A stretch of DNA of 64,000 nucleotides from positions 45,548,806 to 45,612,805 of the forward strand of contig NC_134095.1 of NCBI RefSeq assembly GCF_000715075.1. The letters run 5' to 3'. The stretch is from Nicotiana tabacum (lineage: Eukaryota > Streptophyta > Magnoliopsida > Solanales > Solanaceae). The translations under genes were made by a program, and so were the position numbers. Positions 22,311-34,748 of the stretch are shown piece after piece. The notes beneath the pieces were generated by a model. It was not told where the DNA came from and ran no database searches. It worked only from the letters and a program-made list of their open reading frames with translations. How positions within the stretch are numbered: the first letter of the stretch is position 1; every line of letters begins with the position of its first letter.

Positions 22311-22958
22311 CGTCGAGCCCTGGTTGTCCTGATGGTCCAGTTATTGAGGTGTGCTCCTCTGCTTACGGCCTGTATGGAAGGGCTTTCTTCCCCCTCCTCC
22401 TCGAGAATGACACAGCAGTGCACATCACTGTCTTCTAAGAACAAGTTCTTCACCAAGCCAATGCTTCCTCTTCTTCTGACCTATAGATAACATCGGCCGG
22501 TTGGAAAGTCTGCTCCAAGTGAGGTATAGGCTACTCCAGCAGATAGTAAGGACCGTGCCATGGTGGTGACCGGCTGTTAAACTCTTCCTAGGTATACTCA
22601 TATCCCAGACCGAAAGTAGTGCCATGATTTTTGAGTTTTATAGGCTTAGAAATTCCTTGGAGATTCTTGCCAAGCCATTTGCTAGGTTCGTACCCATACC
22701 AATTCAGTATACTCTAGATCTTGTTGTCTCACCATTTGTCTTTGTCAACATCATTCACTCGTTCAATGCAGTGGTAAGTCTCTCCACCTAGCTTCTTTCT
22801 CCCTTCGATTGACCGAATGGTCTGGCGACTGTATATGAGGTTGCTACCGTCGCCTGAATGATCACTTCTTGGTGGTTCCATTCAAACTTTACTGCCTGAT
22901 GCAGTGTTGATGCTACGGCCCCAGCGGCATGAATCCATGGCCGTACCAATAGCAGATT
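22311..22958 (-). pseudogene. Protease C-terminal linker with G-patch-like segment, A2
   Basis: Pieces of frame encode NLLLVRPWIHAAGAVAST just after the protease, then GYEPSKWLGKNLQGI (about 22650-22705), which resembles a G-patch glycine motif, and finally an acidic stretch with EEEGEE near 22395. At least four stops or shifts interrupt it. G-patch-like segments after the protease are known in several retroelements and bind RNA; here it is only similarity by eye. A1 lacks it by deletion. Confidence 0.55.
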
Positions 22959-23535
22959 TTAAGATACTGGCACGTCTATCACTTGGAAATCAACATTGAA
23001 CCAAGTTGGCCCCATTTGCAAACACAGACTAATCTCCCCGATGGTGGACCTTTGGGAACCGTCGAAAGCTTTCACGTTGATGGCTCCATCCTTTATCTCG
23101 TGTAATCCCTTGCCCAATTTCTTGAGTGTTACCAGTGGGCAAATGTTGAGACTGGAACCCTCATCAATCAGGATCCTGGTGATAAAGCAGTCCTCGCATT
23201 GCACAGTGATGTGCAGTGCCTTGTTGTGACCCAACCCTTCAGGGGGTAGCTCATCCTCATGAAAAGTAATTTTGTGACTTTCTAATAACTGTCCGACCAT
23301 GTTAGCCATTTCTCCGACTGTAATGTTTCTTAGCACGTATGCTTCACTTAGCACCCTCAACAGAGTATTCTTGTGTGCCTCAGAATTTTGTAGCAAAACA
23401 AGTATAGAGATCTACGTCGGTGTTTTGTTCAACTGGTCGATGATCGAGTATTCTTTGGCCTGTATCTTTCTCCAAAGATCGTCTGGACCCATCTCAATGA
23501 TGGGCGGCCGATTGGAGGCATGCTTGCTTGACTCA
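22959..23535 (-). pseudogene. Aspartic protease region, A2
   Basis: The main frame (23396-22959) reads through KALHITVQCED, then the active-site region ILIDEGSSLNICPL and a long beta-rich tail ending in VDFQVIDVPVS and a stop. The D-x-G-S active-site pattern is retained as DEGS. Upstream, EMGPDDLWRKIQAKEYS is in the same frame as a continuation of gag, with a stop near 23397. The enzyme would cleave Gag-Pol in the particle. It has no copy in A1. Confidence 0.75.
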
Positions 23536-25806
23536 GCTAGGTGTTCCGGGGTATAGACTCTACTAGTTCTTCTCATACCCTATGCGGCAATAGTTTCCTC
23601 AGTCCCACCCTTGCCTTTTCTTCTTGCCTCGGCTGTATAGTCACATGGTATAGCCTTGGTATGGAATGGTGTCATGGTGGACATCGCCACTGGGATCGGC
23701 GTAGACATCTTCACTCCGAATGGAGCATGTGCTTTGGGAGGTAAAACTGCAACTTCAAATGGTGGAGGTGCATTTGCCAAAGTCACGAATTCGACCTCAA
23801 TAGGTGTTGGTGTCTTTACAGTTGCTTCGAACTCAAGTGGCACAGACATGTTTACCTCAGCTTCCCTTAACGGCTGAATCTGGACTATGATTAGATTAAG
23901 AGTAACTATTGGTTTCTTTGGATCATCACCTTCTGTGATCAACCCAATCGACCCCTCGGGATCCCAATCATCCTCTATTTCTATCATGTGAACGCCTCCA
24001 CCCTTATGGTCTGGCAGAGGGTTATTACGGACATTTGGAGCAGGTTCCTTTGCCACAATAATTTTGTTGTCAATCAGAGCCTGGATCTTGTCTTTCAGAG
24101 AACGACATTCATCGATGGTGTGTCCCTTCATGCTGGAATGGTATGCACAGGATTTGTTTGGATTAACCCACTGAGAAGGGTTCTCAGGAGTTATAGCGGG
24201 GATAGGGGTGACATAACCAGCAGCTTTGAGTCTCTCGTACAGCTGGTCAATGGGTTCGGCAATGGTTGTATACTGTTTAGGAGGTTTGTGGTCAAAATTT
24301 GGTCAAGGTCTAGGGAAGTTTTGGCGTGTATGAGGTGATTGGTGGTGGGATGGTTGAGCATTGTAGGCTTGGTAAACATATGCAGGTTGGGAATATCTGG
24401 GTGAAGTAGGTTGATATATGGGTGGTGGAGATGATTGATAAGTGGGTGGTGGAGTTTGGTAAGAGGGTGAGGGTGTTTGGTAGTTTGGAGTAGGCTGATA
24501 TGTAAGTGGAGGCAATTGATAGGTTTGGTATTTGATGGGAGATTTGGTTCTCTATGCCACCATTACGGCTCCTACTTCCCTTCTTGGACACACCGCCGGA
24601 CTGTATGCCTTATTTGTAGCTTGCAAGGCCTTAAAGTTCGTGACCATACCACTTTTGATGCCCTCTTCAATCCTCTCACCCAGCTTGATGATGTCAGAAA
24701 ATTTATGGCTTTCAATCAACATTAGCCGCTCGTAATACTGCGGGTCCTAAGCCCGTATGGAGAATTTGTTCATCTGTTCTTCCTCTAAGGAAGGTCTGAC
24801 TTTAGCAGGTTCGGATCTCCAGTGAGTGGCATACTCGCGGAATGTTTCTGTGGGCTTTTCTTTAGGTTCTAAATATAGAACACATCTGGCGCATTTTCTG
24901 TGTTGAACATGAACCTGTCCATGAAATCGGACGCCATACTCACCCAATTTGACCATTTCTTCAGATCTTGGCTAATGTACCAAGATAGAGCATCTCCTTT
25001 CAGACTCCTCATGAAAAGCTTCATGCCGATTCTCTCGTCTTTCCCTACTCCAACCAGCTTGTCACAGTATATTCTCAAATGTACTCTTGGATCCCCTGTA
25101 CCATCAAACATCGCGAACTTTGGAGGTTTGTACCCCTCCGGTAGCTCAACATCTGGTTGTATATAGAGATTTTCATAGGTTAAACCCTCAATTCCCTTGT
25201 TTCCTTCGACGCCTTGAATTCGGCTAGTCAGTTTCTTAAATTTTTCAGCCAAGTTCCTGATGAGCGAGTCTTTATCATCAGACTCGGGTGTGCTTGAGAT
25301 GGGTTGGGTGGAGTATGGCATGGTTTCCACATAGATGGGGGTGTTGTGATGAGTGTGAAAGTGCTCATTTGTGGAGTTCAAGGGTTCTGGGATGAGCAGC
25401 GGAGTATTGTTGGAAGTATGGCAGATGTTGCAGTGCTGGTGAGGAGCGAGATGATTTTGTGGCTTTGGGTTATTTTGTGGAGGTGTGGAGTTCTGAGCAT
25501 TTGGGAAATTGACATCGGGAGTGGTGGGGGAAAATAACAGATTTGCCAGATTCCGAACCTGATCAAGTTCTTCTTGAAATTTCAGCAGTTTTTGTTCGAA
25601 TGGAATGCATTTTCTTTGGAAACCTGAGTACCATGACCATGAGTGACCTCTACTCGTTCAGTTGAGTTCTCCTTTCTGGCGTTGTTCCAATCTTCCATCT
25701 TCCCTTTGTTCTTGTTTTTGACAGGACTAAGAGGAGGAGTGGGTGGAGGGCCCCTGGATCTCGTGGAATAAGATGATGTTGTCAGAGTGCACGAACTAAC
25801 CTTTGG
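23536..25806 (-). pseudogene. Gag polyprotein, A2 (frameshifted)
   Basis: Minus-strand order: a Pro/Ser-rich N-terminus (25806-25582), a low-complexity stretch, then the capsid-like part (25381-24747) with ENLYIQPDVELPEGYKPPKF, GDPRVHLRIYCDKLVG, RSLKGDALSWYI and FREYATHWRSE, the conserved retrotransposon Gag fold. Then a Tyr/Pro/Gln-rich stretch (24515-24303), a zinc-knuckle variant CAYHSSMKGHTIDEC (about 24120-24160, C-x2-H-x5-H-x4-C) and an acidic/Pro-rich tail to 23580. Gag builds the particle and binds RNA. At least four frame changes and several stops separate the pieces. The start is uncertain: ATG at 25698 (MEDWNNARK) is one option. Confidence 0.85.
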
Positions 25807-26100
25807 GGAAGGGGAATAAATAAACAAAAAGTGAAAATAAAAAGGTAACAAGTTAGTGAGGATTATAAGAAAATGTTGCGATATTTAAACGCATAGTGCA
25901 AGAATGTAAATCATGTCCTATTTTGGGGACCTCTTTTTGCCTGAGGTAGGCCTAGCGACAAATTGATTTGGAGAACTTAGAATGCTAAATGCCTCATAAA
26001 AATAGACAAATCCCAAATTGACACTAAATAAACAAGAAATGAAAATCACTAATGGCCATTGGCCTTATTACATTCATAAAGCGAAAAGATAAACTCCTAT

Positions 26101-26421
26101 CTATTTGGTCCCAGAAGGACCTTCCTCAGGTCGAATGCTCTCGTTGATCAAATCCTCCAGTTCGCGCAGGTTCACCAGTAAAAATGCCTTGACTAGTTAT
26201 TCTCCTTCGTTTCCCTCAGCGTTCTGGCAGTCGGTGACTCTCTTCCTCGCTTTTCCTTCTAATTCTAGCAGACTGTATTCTAGATATTCCAACTTTTTGC
26301 TAGCTCTGGTGGACCTCTCTTTCCACACATTGATTTGGTCATCTGATGGAAGACTCCTCCACCAGTCTAGCAAGAGTGAGGGCGTGCTAACCATTCCGAA
26401 ACTGGGGACCTCGTTCTTCAT
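26101..26421 (-). pseudogene. Small ORF upstream of gag, A2
   Basis: Same protein as at 6869-7219 in A1: KNEVPSFGMV, LLDWWRSLPSDDQ, KLEYLEYSLLELEGK. It has a stop at 26197-26199 and then continues to GPSGTK and a TAG at 26101-26103. It is preceded on the minus strand by the TTGCAG acceptor-like sequence. Presence in both copies supports it as a real element ORF. Confidence 0.55.
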
Positions 26422-27120
26422 TTTCTGCAAGACAAAAGGGTTAGGCCCTTACCCCCACCGGACTCGACTATTTAAATATCAATAATTGGCATAAAAGCAT
26501 TTAGTTCTCCAAATAAATGCACAGAACGTGATAGTGTCCGTTTGGGTTTTAGGGAAACCCAGTGGACTTTGGACAAGGCTATCTTAAAGAGTCATTATGC
26601 GAACAACATAACTGACTCCGCTAGGTTTGACCATGATGCATGCACAGTTAAATAGAGTAAGGTTTCTATGGGGTTTTAGACTGGTAACCTTGAGCGGACA
26701 ACTCAAGGGGGAAAGGCACGGAACCGTCGACTACACCACTGATCGACTGGTTTTACTGCAAATACGCCTTTTCCGAATTTAGGGGTGATAATATCGGAAG
26801 AGCGCAACCACTCATTATAAGCTTTGTTATGGTATTTTGTTTGGCACGAGTGGAATATGATGTTGAACATGATTATGAAACAATTAAAGCAGGTTGTCAT
26901 GTATTTGCACGTTAAGAAAGCAATAAATACAATAGTTCTTCATAATTTAAAGCAGTAATAAGGGAAAGCAGTAAAGGAAAGAAATAAAGGAAAGAAACAA
27001 AAAGACAAGTCAGTTTTGTAGTTGAAGAGGGAATTAAATACTTAAAGGCATTAAACAAATAAAGACATATAAAGAAGTGTAAAGTCACAATAATAGTCTG
27101 AAATGGTAAAAGCCTACAAT
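26422..27120 (-). other. Non-coding leader of A2
   Basis: Inverse counterpart of 6168-6868, closely similar in length. No coding frame of note. Confidence 0.6.
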
Positions 27121-27121
27121 A

Positions 27122-27139
27122 TCCCCAGCAGAGTCACCA
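27122..27139 (-). other. Primer binding site of A2
   Basis: Minus strand reads TGGTGACTCTGCTGGGGA, one base from the family B site, 3 bp from the LTR end. Confidence 0.85.
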
Positions 27140-27142
27140 TGC

Positions 27143-30100
27143 TATCGCGCCCCCTTTTTCTAGAGGAATCAGGTTTATGATATTTGGAGGGACAACTCAT
27201 TCCTTTTGGGGAATTGGGTTTGCGTTTGAAGAGTCACCACCTAATGATTAGGGTGCATTATGACACCAAAAGAGTTTGATTTTGAATAACTAGAGATTAG
27301 GGTAAGAGATTGAAATTATTCCAAGGGGAAGGTGTTAGGCACCCCTCAGAATCTACTAGTGTGGTTCCCGGATAATTATTGTGAATTTGGGGTGCAATTA
27401 ACATGTAGACAAATAAGGCTCAAATAAGAGGGGATTTCATATAATGGTTTGCAAATAAACAAAGCTTGGAAGAGAAAAAAAAGCTGATTTTTTAAAGAAG
27501 GAGTTGAAATGATAAAAGAAATAAAGAAATAAGGGAAAGGGGGTCCTAGGTTTATTAACAATATGGATCACCCCACACAATGCCCGGTAATCACTCCTCG
27601 ATGAGGGGCTACACGTGACATTAAAGCGCGGATTGGTCTCATTTATTTATTGCATGCTATTACCCGTCTCAATCTATTTAAAGCACAGATTGGTCTCGTT
27701 TGCTTATTGCATGCTATTACCCGTCCCAATCCTATCAGTCCCGGAGGCATTTAGGACTACTAATCCTAAAAGGAAGGGATATTAGGCTTATTTGTAGTTT
27801 CAAAGGAAAAAACTCTAAGGCGACATACAAAACACATATTGTAAATTGGGGAAAGTATATAACAAGCAGAGACTCAGATATACCTCCTCGAACAAAGAAA
27901 CATGTAATTAGCATGACTTACACATACTGTTTAGATCTGATTTAAAAGGTATTAAAGATGAGCGAGAGGAAATTGTTGAGACAGTTTCAGCTTAACACAT
28001 AACTCAGATAAGAAGTCCGAATCAGGCCTACCTGCTGGTTGTAATTATTAACAGAGGCAGATTCAGTTTTTATTACCCTAAGGCTTGCCTAAGTGTTTGA
28101 ACAGGGGTCCTATAGGCATGGTATCTACTAGATTCAGAAAGCAATGAAACAGTAAGACTCGAAATGAACTGTTTGAATGCATACTCGTTAAACTTGCTAA
28201 GTGATAGAATCAGATTATTAAAAGATAGGTAGGATTTAAACGAATTGATTAAAAGTCCTGCGACTGATAGTAGCCATTATTACCGATTTTATGTCTAACA
28301 TGGAGTGAAGCGAATCAGATTTTATTAGAAAATCCTATTGGCATGCTTTCTATACATTGCTGATTTTAAAACCTTTATAGACGGGGTACCTAAGTGCAGA
28401 ACTGTTTGAAACCTATAGACATGGTATCTAAATTCAGAAGCGGTTTAAAACCTATAGACATGAGATCTAAATGCAGAAGCTGTTTAAAACCTATAGACAT
28501 GTTATCTAAATGTAGAAGCTATTTAAAACCTATAGACATGGTATCTAATGCAGTTGAATATGTAGAATTCAGAACGATCCTATAGGCATAGTTTCTATAT
28601 GTGATTGAATATGCAGAATTAGAACAACCTATATGCATGGTTTCTATATGTAATTAAATATGCAGAATCCTATAGACATGATTTCTAGATGTAATTGAAT
28701 ATGCAGAATCCTATAGACATGGTGTCTATATGAGGTTGAGTATGCAGGAATATAGTAGTCTTATAGACATGATTTCTACCCTTTGCATACATAGTTACCC
28801 ATCCTTTTTTCACTAACCAACCCCCAAATGTTTGTTACAAATTATTACAAACTAGAATAAATAAAATTACATCCAAATACAAATAAAAGTACAACCAGAG
28901 GAAGCCCGATTCTGACTTCCTCTCTGAGTTACAAAATAAACCCAACTCAAAGACCATTGATCCAAAGCCTTTCTCTAATTTGAGTGTGTCAGAGTTCCCT
29001 AAGAGCCTTAATAAGACTCCGGGTAGTGTTAAAGTAAATTCTGAACTAAACACAAGCAATAGGCCGACATGCAAGTGAAGGTATTAAATAAACACATTGT
29101 TGTGGTTGCTGAAAACCTTAATCAGGACATACCAGTTTCAAAGAAGCAAAACACAGCAGTAGCAACACTTGAAAGAAAACAGGCCACAGTACAAGTAACA
29201 AGAGATAGTGCTTTTTGAATGTGAGTGTGAGTTCAGAAAACTAAGAATGTTCGTGTGTTTGTGTCAATGAAAGAGCATGGTATTTATAGTTTGAAATAAG
29301 GCAGAGAATAAGGCAAGAAAATAACCATGTACCAATTAAAATCAATTAGTAGAAGAACTTCCTTTAATTAAGGAGTTCGAACTTAAACGGTAATGAACAG
29401 AAATCATTTAAGGAAAGAGATCAAATAAGCATCTTGTGCAAAATAGACAATTAGGGGTAAATACATAGGAGTTTAATTAAGGGAAGGATCTTTGAAATAC
29501 ACGGTTAAACAAATAAAGTAAGAATCAATCAGTACATAGTAAATCAAGGAGTCACAGATTCGAAATTACTAGTTCATGAATAAACCAAGTTAGAAAGGCT
29601 AAGGAAAGTTTTCAAATCAAACCAAGAAACAGGGAAATTAGTAAAACAAGGAAAGCATCAATCAGACTTACACAAGGAGGTCTGAAATCAGTCAAAAATT
29701 GAAAGTCATTTTAGAGGGGAAGCTCCGCATATATAAAGAGCACACAAGTATTAGGCATGCGACGCTGAATTTAGGACAAAGAAAAGTGTCATGCAATTGC
29801 AAAATCAGTAAGTAGTGGACTATACTAACATGTTAGCCACATAGGCCAGTTTCAGTAACTCAGCAATGGAGAAGGGAGAGAGTATCAAATAGCATGCAAA
29901 TGGTCCAGTAGAAAGACCTTAGAAAAGTTTAGCAGGGATTCAGAATCATATAAAGAAACAAAAGATTTTAAAATTCAGTCAAGAAACAGTTGAAACAACT
30001 TCAGAAACCCAAATAGGTCCAAAGAAATTAGGGTTTTGAAACCAAACAAGTTCAGAGATGAAGGACAAGCAAATCATACAGCAAATAGCCTCAAAACTCG

Positions 30101-31585
30101 AGTGAACCCCCCAAATTTAGGGGTTTCACCATCAATCGAGTATAGAGATGAAAGATAAAAGAATCAGGCAAAAATATCAACGAAGAAAATAAAATCAGAA
30201 ACCTTAAGAAAGGGTCAGGACTTTTAACATAAAGAAACACAGTAGAAGAACAACATAAGAAACATAGTAGAAGAACATCATAAGAAACACAGTAGAAGAA
30301 TCAACATAAGAAACACAGTAGAAGAATGTCATAAGAAACACAGTAGAAGAATCAACATAAGAAACACAGTAAAAGAATGACATGTTTAAAAAAAATCAGA
30401 AAAGCTTCGAAATAACTTACCAAAACTCTAAATCGGAAAAGATAAAGGTTTTGAAGGTAAGGTTTTGAAAGAAACTTTAAGAAAACTTTCAAAAAGTTTG
30501 GAGAGAACACATATCGACAACAGATCTAAAAGAATCAGAAGAACCTCGAAGGTTAGGGTTTCAGAAGAAACCCAAAGGGTGAGAAAGGCTTGGAAATCAT
30601 CGATCTAAGCAGGAGAGGTCGAGATCAGGCTTGAATAGCCATAGCCGGCCGGAGTAAGGTCGAGGATAGCTGGAGATAGCCATAGAACTGAAAGCATCTG
30701 AGGTACCAAATTTCTTCAAGGTCTGGCCTTGAGGCCATGATAATTGAGCATGCAGGAGTCGTAGGAGGTAGATACAGGCCATCAATGGCTTTGGAAGCCC
30801 TGGATGTGGTCGATTTTAGGTGGTGATTGAAGGTGGCGGCTAGGGTTTCTGAAAGAGATTGAGAGAGAATTGGGAGAGGGGGAATTCAAGTGCGTCTTCA
30901 GACGGGAAATGATTAGGGTTAGGGGGTAATGGGAAATTAGAAAAGGAAAGGGAAATGGGGACCGTTGATCTGGGAGATCAACGGTTGAGATTAGAGAGGG
31001 TAGTTGGGAAACGGGTCTGGGTCGTTTGAACGGGGTTTGGGTCAAGGTAATTGGGTTTGAGATTGGGTTTAATTGAGGGTTGATTTAGGGCTATAATTGA
31101 AATAAATGGGGCTAGCATTTAAATGGCCACTTTTCCCTTGTTTGATTTTATAAAAATGGTAAAATAATTTCTAAAAATAAATTAAAGGAACTAAGATGAT
31201 TAATAATACATAATTATAAAATAATAAATACTGGAGCCAATTTTATAAATATAATTACAATTAAATCTTAGAAGAGGCTAATATTGCAATTATATGCAAT
31301 TTAGCCTAAAAATGCTAAATAAATTTGTAAAAATATGCAAAAATTATGTTAGCTATATTTTAGTATAAATATGAGAATCCACTAAATGAATCACCAAAAA
31401 TAATAATTTTGGGGATAATTATTGGTTTTTTCTTCTTGATGAAATAAGGCAATAAATTGATTTAAAAACCCTTTAAAATTGGGAAAAATAATGAAACCTT
31501 GGGACATACTTATATATGAATATACATGCTATTTTGAAGGTATTTTGTATATAAAAAATATACAGAGAAAAATTGGGTATCAACA
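27143..31585 (-). repeat. 5' LTR of A2 (family A)
   Basis: Inverse of the A1 LTR: ends GGGTATCAACA at 31585 and begins TATCGCGCCCC at 27143 (TGTC expected, one change). It carries the inverted ~41-bp array (28395-28790), TATA block (29281-29288), 26-bp array (30228-30378) and U5 stem-loop (about 27310-27370). Length about 4.44 kb. A small direct duplication of the GGTCTCGTTTGCTTATTGCATGC type occurs at 27635-27720. Confidence 0.9.
29281..29288 (-). promoter_or_regulatory. Putative LTR TATA box (A2 5' LTR)
   Basis: Minus-strand TATAAATA in the same conserved block as at 3636 and 15341. It would drive A2 transcription toward lower coordinates. Confidence 0.45.
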
Positions 31586-32024
31586 AAATAAAGCGTTATT
31601 AATTGTGGACACGATCGCGTGGCATGATTTTTGACGCACTAAACAAATGGGTACACGTGCGCGTGACCCGTTTCAAGATAATTTCTTAATTAAAAGACGC
31701 AAATGCACATAGGTTCTAAAATCAATCTAACAATTTGTTTAAACCAAGTATGATCAAAACGACCGTGCTAGAACCACGGAAATCGGGAATGCCTAACACC
31801 TTCTCCCGGGTTAACAGAATCCTTATCCGGATTTTTGTGTTCACAAGCATTAATACAGAGTCAAAACTTTCTCGATTTAGGATTTTAAACCGGTGACTTG
31901 GGACACCATAAATTATCCCAAGTGGCGACTCTGATCTTAAATAATAATTCCGTTTCGATTGTCACTTAAACTGGAAAAAACTCCCCTTATACCCTTTCGG
32001 GGTAGAGAAAAAGGAGGTGTGACA
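31586..32024 (+). repeat. 3' part of the B1 5' LTR (family B), cut by A2
   Basis: From AAATAAAGCG it is collinear with the ends of the other family B LTRs (41413, 46242, 58165) and finishes GGTGTGACA. The first ~2.3 kb of this LTR is missing: A2 occupies its left side and no family B sequence lies left of A1. It contains the CCGTG/CACGG hairpin (31763-31779), the GCCTAACACC stem-loop (31785-31807) and a PBS-like TGGCGACTCTG at 31923-31933. Confidence 0.85.
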
Positions 32025-32028
32025 GCTC

Positions 32029-32046
32029 TGGCGACTCTGCTGGGGA
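32029..32046 (+). other. Primer binding site of B1
   Basis: TGGCGACTCTGCTGGGGA, 4 bp after the LTR end, identical to B2 and one base from each family A site. Confidence 0.9.
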
Positions 32047-32924
32047 ACATGAACCCAGAATCTCTGGTTCAGGGTTCAAGAATTCGAGCTTGTTTTAATG
32101 ATTTTTACTTGGTTTCATTTATTGTTAATATTATTGTATTCTGTGAACCTTTTGTGCTAAATGCTATCTATTTACCACTTTAAATATTGTCTGAATTGTA
32201 TATAACTGTCTTCTTACGACACCCCTCTGAGTCTTCTGAAAATGGTGCAGACGTTCGCGTGGCCAGTTTTTTTTATAGAAATTATACCAAATAGAATGAG
32301 GCTGGGCCATCAACAAGGCTAGGTAGACTTTAGTGCTCCCAGTACGTTGCCCCCTCTTCGGCCCCAGTTGTCCGCAGGGGTAACCCAAGTCTAGAACACA
32401 ACCCCAGGATTTAAACCTAGAAAAACACAGCTTCATGCCGGATCCCTAGTAGGAACGTTTGCTTGCATCATGTGTATTTGACTTTGGGGACTCAACAAAG
32501 GGTTGGGTCTGTCTAGGACAGGTGTACCCAAAATAACAGACCATCTTGATGCATCCTATGTGCTACATGTTGCATTTCTTCAAGGGTAAAAGGGTCATTT
32601 GGTGGACTAATGATAATTGAGGTAGAATGAAAAAAAGAAAAAAAAAGAGAAAAAAAGGGTGAAGTGTGAGGATAAAGCGAGTAGGGCCCAATTATGTTTT
32701 CTGTCACATTTTTGTTAAGAAAAAAAAAGAGCTTGAAAATTCCAAAAAAAAAAAGATTTTGCACTTTTTCATCATTTTCCGAAATCAGAAAATCAAAAAA
32801 AAAAAGGAAAGATAAAAATCCAAAAAGAGTTTGCATATTTCATCATTTTTTTCAAAAAAAAGGACAAAAATATATTTTTCCTAAATAAGTTTTTTTTTTA
32901 TTCTTGCCTGTATCCAATCTGTCC

Positions 32925-32990
32925 GAATTACGCATAATCGAATCTCTTCTTTTGGGGCGTGATACGTAGGCAACCCACATAGGGTCCGGT
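32925..32990 (+). ncRNA. Paired motif, copy d (B1 leader, first)
   Basis: TACG (32929-32932) pairs with CGTA (32965-32968), followed by GGCAACCC and GGGTCCGGT. Orthologous to the copy at 47606 in B2, which keeps the full CTACG. Confidence 0.5.
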
Positions 32991-34234
32991 TTTCCTAGTA
33001 AATCTTAGGTTCTTGGCTTTGCGGGGTCTTAGCCAAATTTTACATTTTTAGCCACTTTTAGCCACATAGGTTAATTTTAGTAAAGTAGTCATAATCATGT
33101 CTCGCATGTGTCTAACAGGAAGGGTTATTATCTCACATAGCGTTTTAGGTCTTTGACTTTATTTAGTCTTAATTTTCTCATACAGGTGTGGATTTACTTA
33201 TCGGAGTTTGAGCATGACAGAGCCCCAGGACCATCTAGTTAGGATTGCTAATTCAGGAGTGGATTAAAAGGAGATTTTCTTTTCTTTTTTATGCTTTGAG
33301 TCTGTTGTTCTTTTTTATGTCGTCTTTTAACTTCTAGCTTTGTACAGTAATGTCGAGTCTCTTGTTATTGTACTTCTTTTTTTTGTATTTCAAAATGTAT
33401 TATAAATCTAAAATCCAAAAAAAGAGATTTTGCGTTTTTATATTTTCGTTAGAAGTTTTCTTTAGAATACTAATTTTAGAAATTAAAAAAAAAATAAAAA
33501 AAATTCAGTTGAGGTGGTTTTCCTTTAGGAAGTTAATGTTTAGAGCTCAAAATAGAAAAATTGTTTTTATATTTACTTTAGTATATTAAGACTAAAATTC
33601 GAAAAAAAAAGAATTTTCTTCTAGTATCTCTTTAAAGGTTTTCTTTTAATATATTAATTCCAAAAATTCAAAAAGATTTTCTATTGAGGTTCTTTGGGAT
33701 ATTGATGAAAAATGACTAATTTTTTTTTCTTTTACTAGAAATCTAGGACATTGTACATAGAAGAAAAAGAAAACAACATACTTTATCTTTTGTTTATCTT
33801 TAAAGTTTCTTCCTTAGGTAATCAAAACTGAAATCCAAAAATACTTTTTTGTTCATTTCTCGTTTCGAATTCTTTCTTCAGGCATATCAAATGAAAATTC
33901 AAAATATTTTTCTTTGATTTATTCTTTAGTCTTCCTTCCTAAAAAAAGGATCAAAAAATATATTTTTCTACTAGGGTTTATTTTCCTTAATAATTTTCCA
34001 TAGAATATTTGTTTCAAAAAGAAAAAAAAAGGGAAAAAATATGCTCATTAAGCTTGAGTTTAGAATAGGTTATAGAAGATCAAGTCTAGAAAATTAAAAA
34101 AAAGGATTTGCTTCTTTTATTTCTCTTTCTTATCAGAGTAATCATCAAGGTAAAAGAAAAGAAAAGAAAAAGAAAAAGAAAAAGAAAAAGAAAAAGAGAA
34201 CGTTAGTTTGTTTACTTTATTCCCGATCTTCCCG

Positions 34235-34300
34235 AACTACGCAAAGATCTGATTCATGCGGCGTCATGATACGTAGGCAACATATATAGGGTTCGATCGA
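34235..34300 (+). ncRNA. Paired motif, copy e (B1 leader, second)
   Basis: CTACG (34237-34241) pairs with CGTAG (34272-34276). Inside it TCATG (34254-34258) pairs with CATGA (34265-34269), giving two nested stems. GGGTTCGATCG follows. Confidence 0.55.
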
Positions 34301-34748
34301 ATCATTTTTTTTATTATTAAAAGAAAAAGAAAAAAAGAAAAAAATGGGGAAAAAAGAGAAGGAAAAAAAAAAGAAAGAAAGAAGAAAAAAAGAGGGTGAA
34401 ATTATGGGATGTGAGAAATGAGAGGAAAGAAAGGAGTGATAATTAGGAAAAAAAAGGAAGGAAAATGAGCAAGCCAAGAAGTGCTAAAGAAGAAAGAAAA
34501 GAGAAGATTGAAAGAACAAATTGGGATGATGCCAAGTGACCATGTGACCCTAGAAGTCATTCTAGAACCGTTAATTGTTGCTAGGTGCATTGCATGCAAT
34601 GTGATATTTTTAGCTGTTAAATGCCCTAATGCTAACAGGATGACCCCCATTTTGTTCCTTTTGTTAACTTCATTGAACAGAAGGGTGGTTGGTTTGTGGT
34701 TTTTAAGTAACTCATCCATACAACACAAGGTCAAAGAGCAAGGTAGCC

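Larger units (their letters stand above)
16956..31585 (-). mobile_element. Element A2: Ogre-like retrotransposon, minus strand, 3' LTR nearly lost
   Basis: Read from 31585 downward: 5' LTR, PBS, leader, small ORF, gag, protease, G-patch-like segment, intron-like spacer, RT, two RNase H regions, integrase, paired motif, twin hairpins, 62-bp repeats, ~34-bp repeats, then a 170-bp stub of the 3' LTR. It is the fuller copy of family A in the window, but each gene is interrupted. It lies tail-to-tail with A1. Its 5' side was inserted into or joined to the 5' LTR of B1 at 31585/31586. Confidence 0.9.
32047..34748 (+). other. Long A-rich leader of B1
   Basis: Non-coding, with A/G homopurine runs (32625-32880, 34150-34200, 34310-34480), two paired motifs (32925, 34235) and a CGTTCGCGTGG near 32252. 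It matches the B2 leader over its whole length. The small ORFs within are Lys/Phe-rich by-products of the A/T bias. Confidence 0.7.

Noticed and set aside
1357..31590. Target-site duplications for A1 and A2
   Set aside because: Left flank GCCAC of A1 and right flank AAATA of A2 do not match anything at the damaged inner ends, so none can be claimed.
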